Shown here: positions 6,737 to 7,853 of the stretch, piece by piece
Layout of the letters: each line of letters opens with the position of its first letter
How positions within the stretch are numbered: position 1 is the stretch's first letter
Assembly (NCBI GenBank): GCA_009782975.1
Contig: WRIA01000016.1
Location: 1 to 7,853 of the forward strand
DNA from: Clostridiales bacterium
GTDB lineage: Bacteria > Bacillota_B > Dehalobacteriia > UBA4068
Length of the DNA stretch: 7,853 nt
Direction of reading: 5' to 3'
Translations under genes and position numbers: made by a program
The notes under the pieces: generated by a model
Told to the model about the DNA's origin: nothing
The model's input: only the letters and a program-made list of their open reading frames with translations
Database searches by the model: none

Positions 6737-6765
6737 ATTATATATATCAATAAATAAGATTGCAA
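6737..6765 (-). promoter_or_regulatory. Predicted promoter of the desulfurase-lysR operon
   Basis: On the minus strand TTGCAA (6765-6760, 4 of 6) is followed by exactly 17 nt and a perfect TATAAT (6742-6737). The start would be near 6730, giving a leader of about 32 nt. The -35 hexamer is its own reverse complement and is shared with the yedE promoter on the other strand. Confidence 0.65.
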
Positions 6766-6788
6766 GCCTTGTTTTTGCGTATTATAAT
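6760..6788 (+). promoter_or_regulatory. Predicted promoter of yedE
   Basis: TTGCAA (6760-6765) is followed by exactly 17 nt and a perfect TATAAT (6783-6788). The start would be near 6795, leaving about 35 nt before the yedE ATG, too short for a known riboswitch. Control is therefore more likely at DNA level, with the neighbouring LysR protein as the obvious candidate. Confidence 0.65.
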
Positions 6789-6813
6789 TGTTTACAAAGA
6801 GGTAAAAACAAGG
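6767..6813. repeat. 10-bp perfect inverted repeat bracketing the yedE -10 box
   Basis: CCTTGTTTTT (6767-6776) and AAAAACAAGG (6804-6813) are exact reverse complements separated by 27 bp that contain the yedE TATAAT. The left arm lies upstream of the predicted transcription start, so this cannot be an RNA hairpin from that promoter; it is more likely a pair of protein-binding half-sites, or chance. Confidence 0.45.
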
Positions 6814-6829
6814 TGTTTGGGGATCAAAT

Positions 6830-7853
6830 ATGGCCGAAAAATTTAAATTGCCCCTTGCGGGTGCTTTAGCCGCTATCGTTTCCCTTATTCTGGTTTTACG
6901 GGGAAACCCGGCAAACATGGGGTTTTGCGTCGCTTGCTTTCTGCGGGATACCGCCGGGGCTTTGGGGCTGCACGGCGTGTCCGCCCCAAGCTACGCCAGG
7001 CCGGAGATAATGGGCCTGGTTCTGGGGGCTGCCATATGCTCCGCCGCAACAAAGGAATTTGCCCCAAAAGGCGGCTCCGCGCCCCTTACAAGGTTCGTTT
7101 TGGGCGTATGCGTAATGATAGGGGCGCTTATCTTTTTGGGCTGCCCTTTAAGGATGGCCCTAAGGATAGCCGGTGGCGACCTTAACGCCGTAGTAGGCCT
7201 GTTAGGTTTTGCCGCCGGAATACTTTTGGGCGTGTTCTTTTTGAACAGGGGGTTTTCCCTAAAGCGCGCCTACAGCGTTTCCGGTACCGACGGGGCCGCT
7301 TTGCCCTTTTTGTGCCTGCTGCTGCTGGCGGTTTTGCTGCTTGCTCCCTATGTACTTGTTTTTTCGGAACAAGGCCCCGGCGCGGCCCATGCCCCGCTGC
7401 TTATCTCTTTGGCCGCGGGCCTTATAATGGGCGTTACCGGATATCTGTCCCGTTTATGCTTTGCGGGGGGTATAAGGGATATGTTTTTGTTCAAAAGTTT
7501 TTCCATGCTCTCGGCCTTTGTGGCCATTATAGCCGTGGGCATAGGGGGAAACATCTTTTTAGGCAGCTTTAATGTGGGTTTTGCGGGCCAGCCCATAGCC
7601 CATACAGACGGTTTGTGGAATTTTTTGGGCCTGGCTTTGGTGGGGTTCGGCTCCGTCCTGCTGGGCGGCTGCCCTTTCCGGCAGCTAATACTTGCGGGCA
7701 GCGGAAACTCCGATTCCGCCGTAACGGTTTTGGGCATGATACTGGGGGCGGCCCTTGCCCATAATTTGGATATGGCTTCCTCGGCCGCCGGTGTTACCAC
7801 AAACGGCAAAGCGGGCTTTTTTACAGCCGCGTTTATAACGCTTTTTATAGCTG
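6830..7853 (+). CDS. yedE: YedE-type putative selenium transporter membrane protein (3' end outside window)
   Basis: This is a polytopic membrane protein of the YeeE/YedE (DUF395, sulfur-transport) family, in the branch tied to selenium metabolism (YedE/FdhT). It is predicted to move a selenium or sulfur species across the cytoplasmic membrane; the exact substrate is unproven. The open frame gives 341 codons, so only a short C-terminal piece should be missing. The diagnostic N-terminus GNPANMGFCVACFLRD (25-40) carries C33xxC36, followed by ALGLH (44-48) and RPEI (57-60). FLGCPLR with C105 recurs as LGGCPFRQ with C281, and the CFLRDTAG region is echoed by LCFAGGIRD (209-217, C210). This shows the two-fold internal repeat of the family. 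About nine or more hydrophobic helices are visible. GGGGA at 6819-6823, 6 nt before the ATG, supports the start. It diverges from the desulfurase-lysR operon; yedF or selD are typical next genes but lie beyond the edge. Confidence 0.93.
   Translation, partial: MAEKFKLPLAGALAAIVSLILVLRGNPANMGFCVACFLRDTAGALGLHGVSAPSYARPEIMGLVLGAAICSAATKEFAPKGGSAPLTRFVLGVCVMIGALIFLGCPLRMALRIAGGDLNAVVGLLGFAAGILLGVFFLNRGFSLKRAYSVSGTDGAALPFLCLLLLAVLLLAPYVLVFSEQGPGAAHAPLLISLAAGLIMGVTGYLSRLCFAGGIRDMFLFKSFSMLSAFVAIIAVGIGGNIFLGSFNVGFAGQPIAHTDGLWNFLGLALVGFGSVLLGGCPFRQLILAGSGNSDSAVTVLGMILGAALAHNLDMASSAAGVTTNGKAGFFTAAFITLFIA

Noticed and set aside
7348..7809. Minus-strand open frame of 153 codons opposite yedE
   Set aside because: The plus-strand YedE frame carries diagnostic motifs along its full length; the antisense frame is a shadow without recognisable domains.
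6830..7853. In-frame selenocysteine TGA in yedE or the desulfurase
   Set aside because: Both frames were read through and contain no internal TGA; the catalytic positions are encoded by ordinary Cys codons.

Overview
The window reads as a chromosomal segment from a Gram-positive bacterium, most likely a Bacillota member close to Clostridia. The basis is the protein families, the G-rich Shine-Dalgarno sites, a moderate overall GC content with AT-rich intergenic gaps, and heavy use of ATA for isoleucine. The taxonomic placement is an inference. No rRNA, tRNA, mobile element or CRISPR array is visible.

Left block (1-2413), envelope and division. The N-terminal 447 codons of an FtsK/SpoIIIE DNA translocase run off the left edge on the minus strand. 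Upstream on the same strand, 96 nt away, lies uppP, which recycles undecaprenyl pyrophosphate for cell-wall synthesis. A 202-nt divergent gap holds a good uppP promoter, a weaker dapA promoter, a small hairpin abutting the dapA ribosome site and an 11-bp direct repeat.

Middle block (2414-4602). dapA (plus strand) makes the first committed intermediate of the diaminopimelate/lysine pathway. It ends at a GC-rich terminator and faces a convergent S41 (CtpA-like) secreted or membrane-anchored PDZ protease with its own sigma-A-type promoter.

Right block (4603-7853), probable selenium module. A class V cysteine desulfurase/selenocysteine-lyase-like enzyme and a LysR regulator form a minus-strand operon. 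They diverge from yedE, a predicted selenium/sulfur transporter membrane protein that runs off the right edge. This trio matches the selenium-metabolism neighbourhoods known in Bacillota, where selD and yedF are usual companions; those would lie outside the window. The expected logic is import of a selenium or sulfur species by YedE, mobilisation of Se/S by the desulfurase, and control by the LysR protein.

The most striking non-coding structure is between desulfurase and yedE. Two consensus TATAAT boxes sit exactly 17 bp on either side of one palindromic TTGCAA, so the two divergent promoters appear to share a single -35 element. A 10-bp inverted repeat brackets the yedE -10 box. No wholly new gene system is evident; this regulatory arrangement and some unusual cysteines in the desulfurase and the LysR protein are the best leads.
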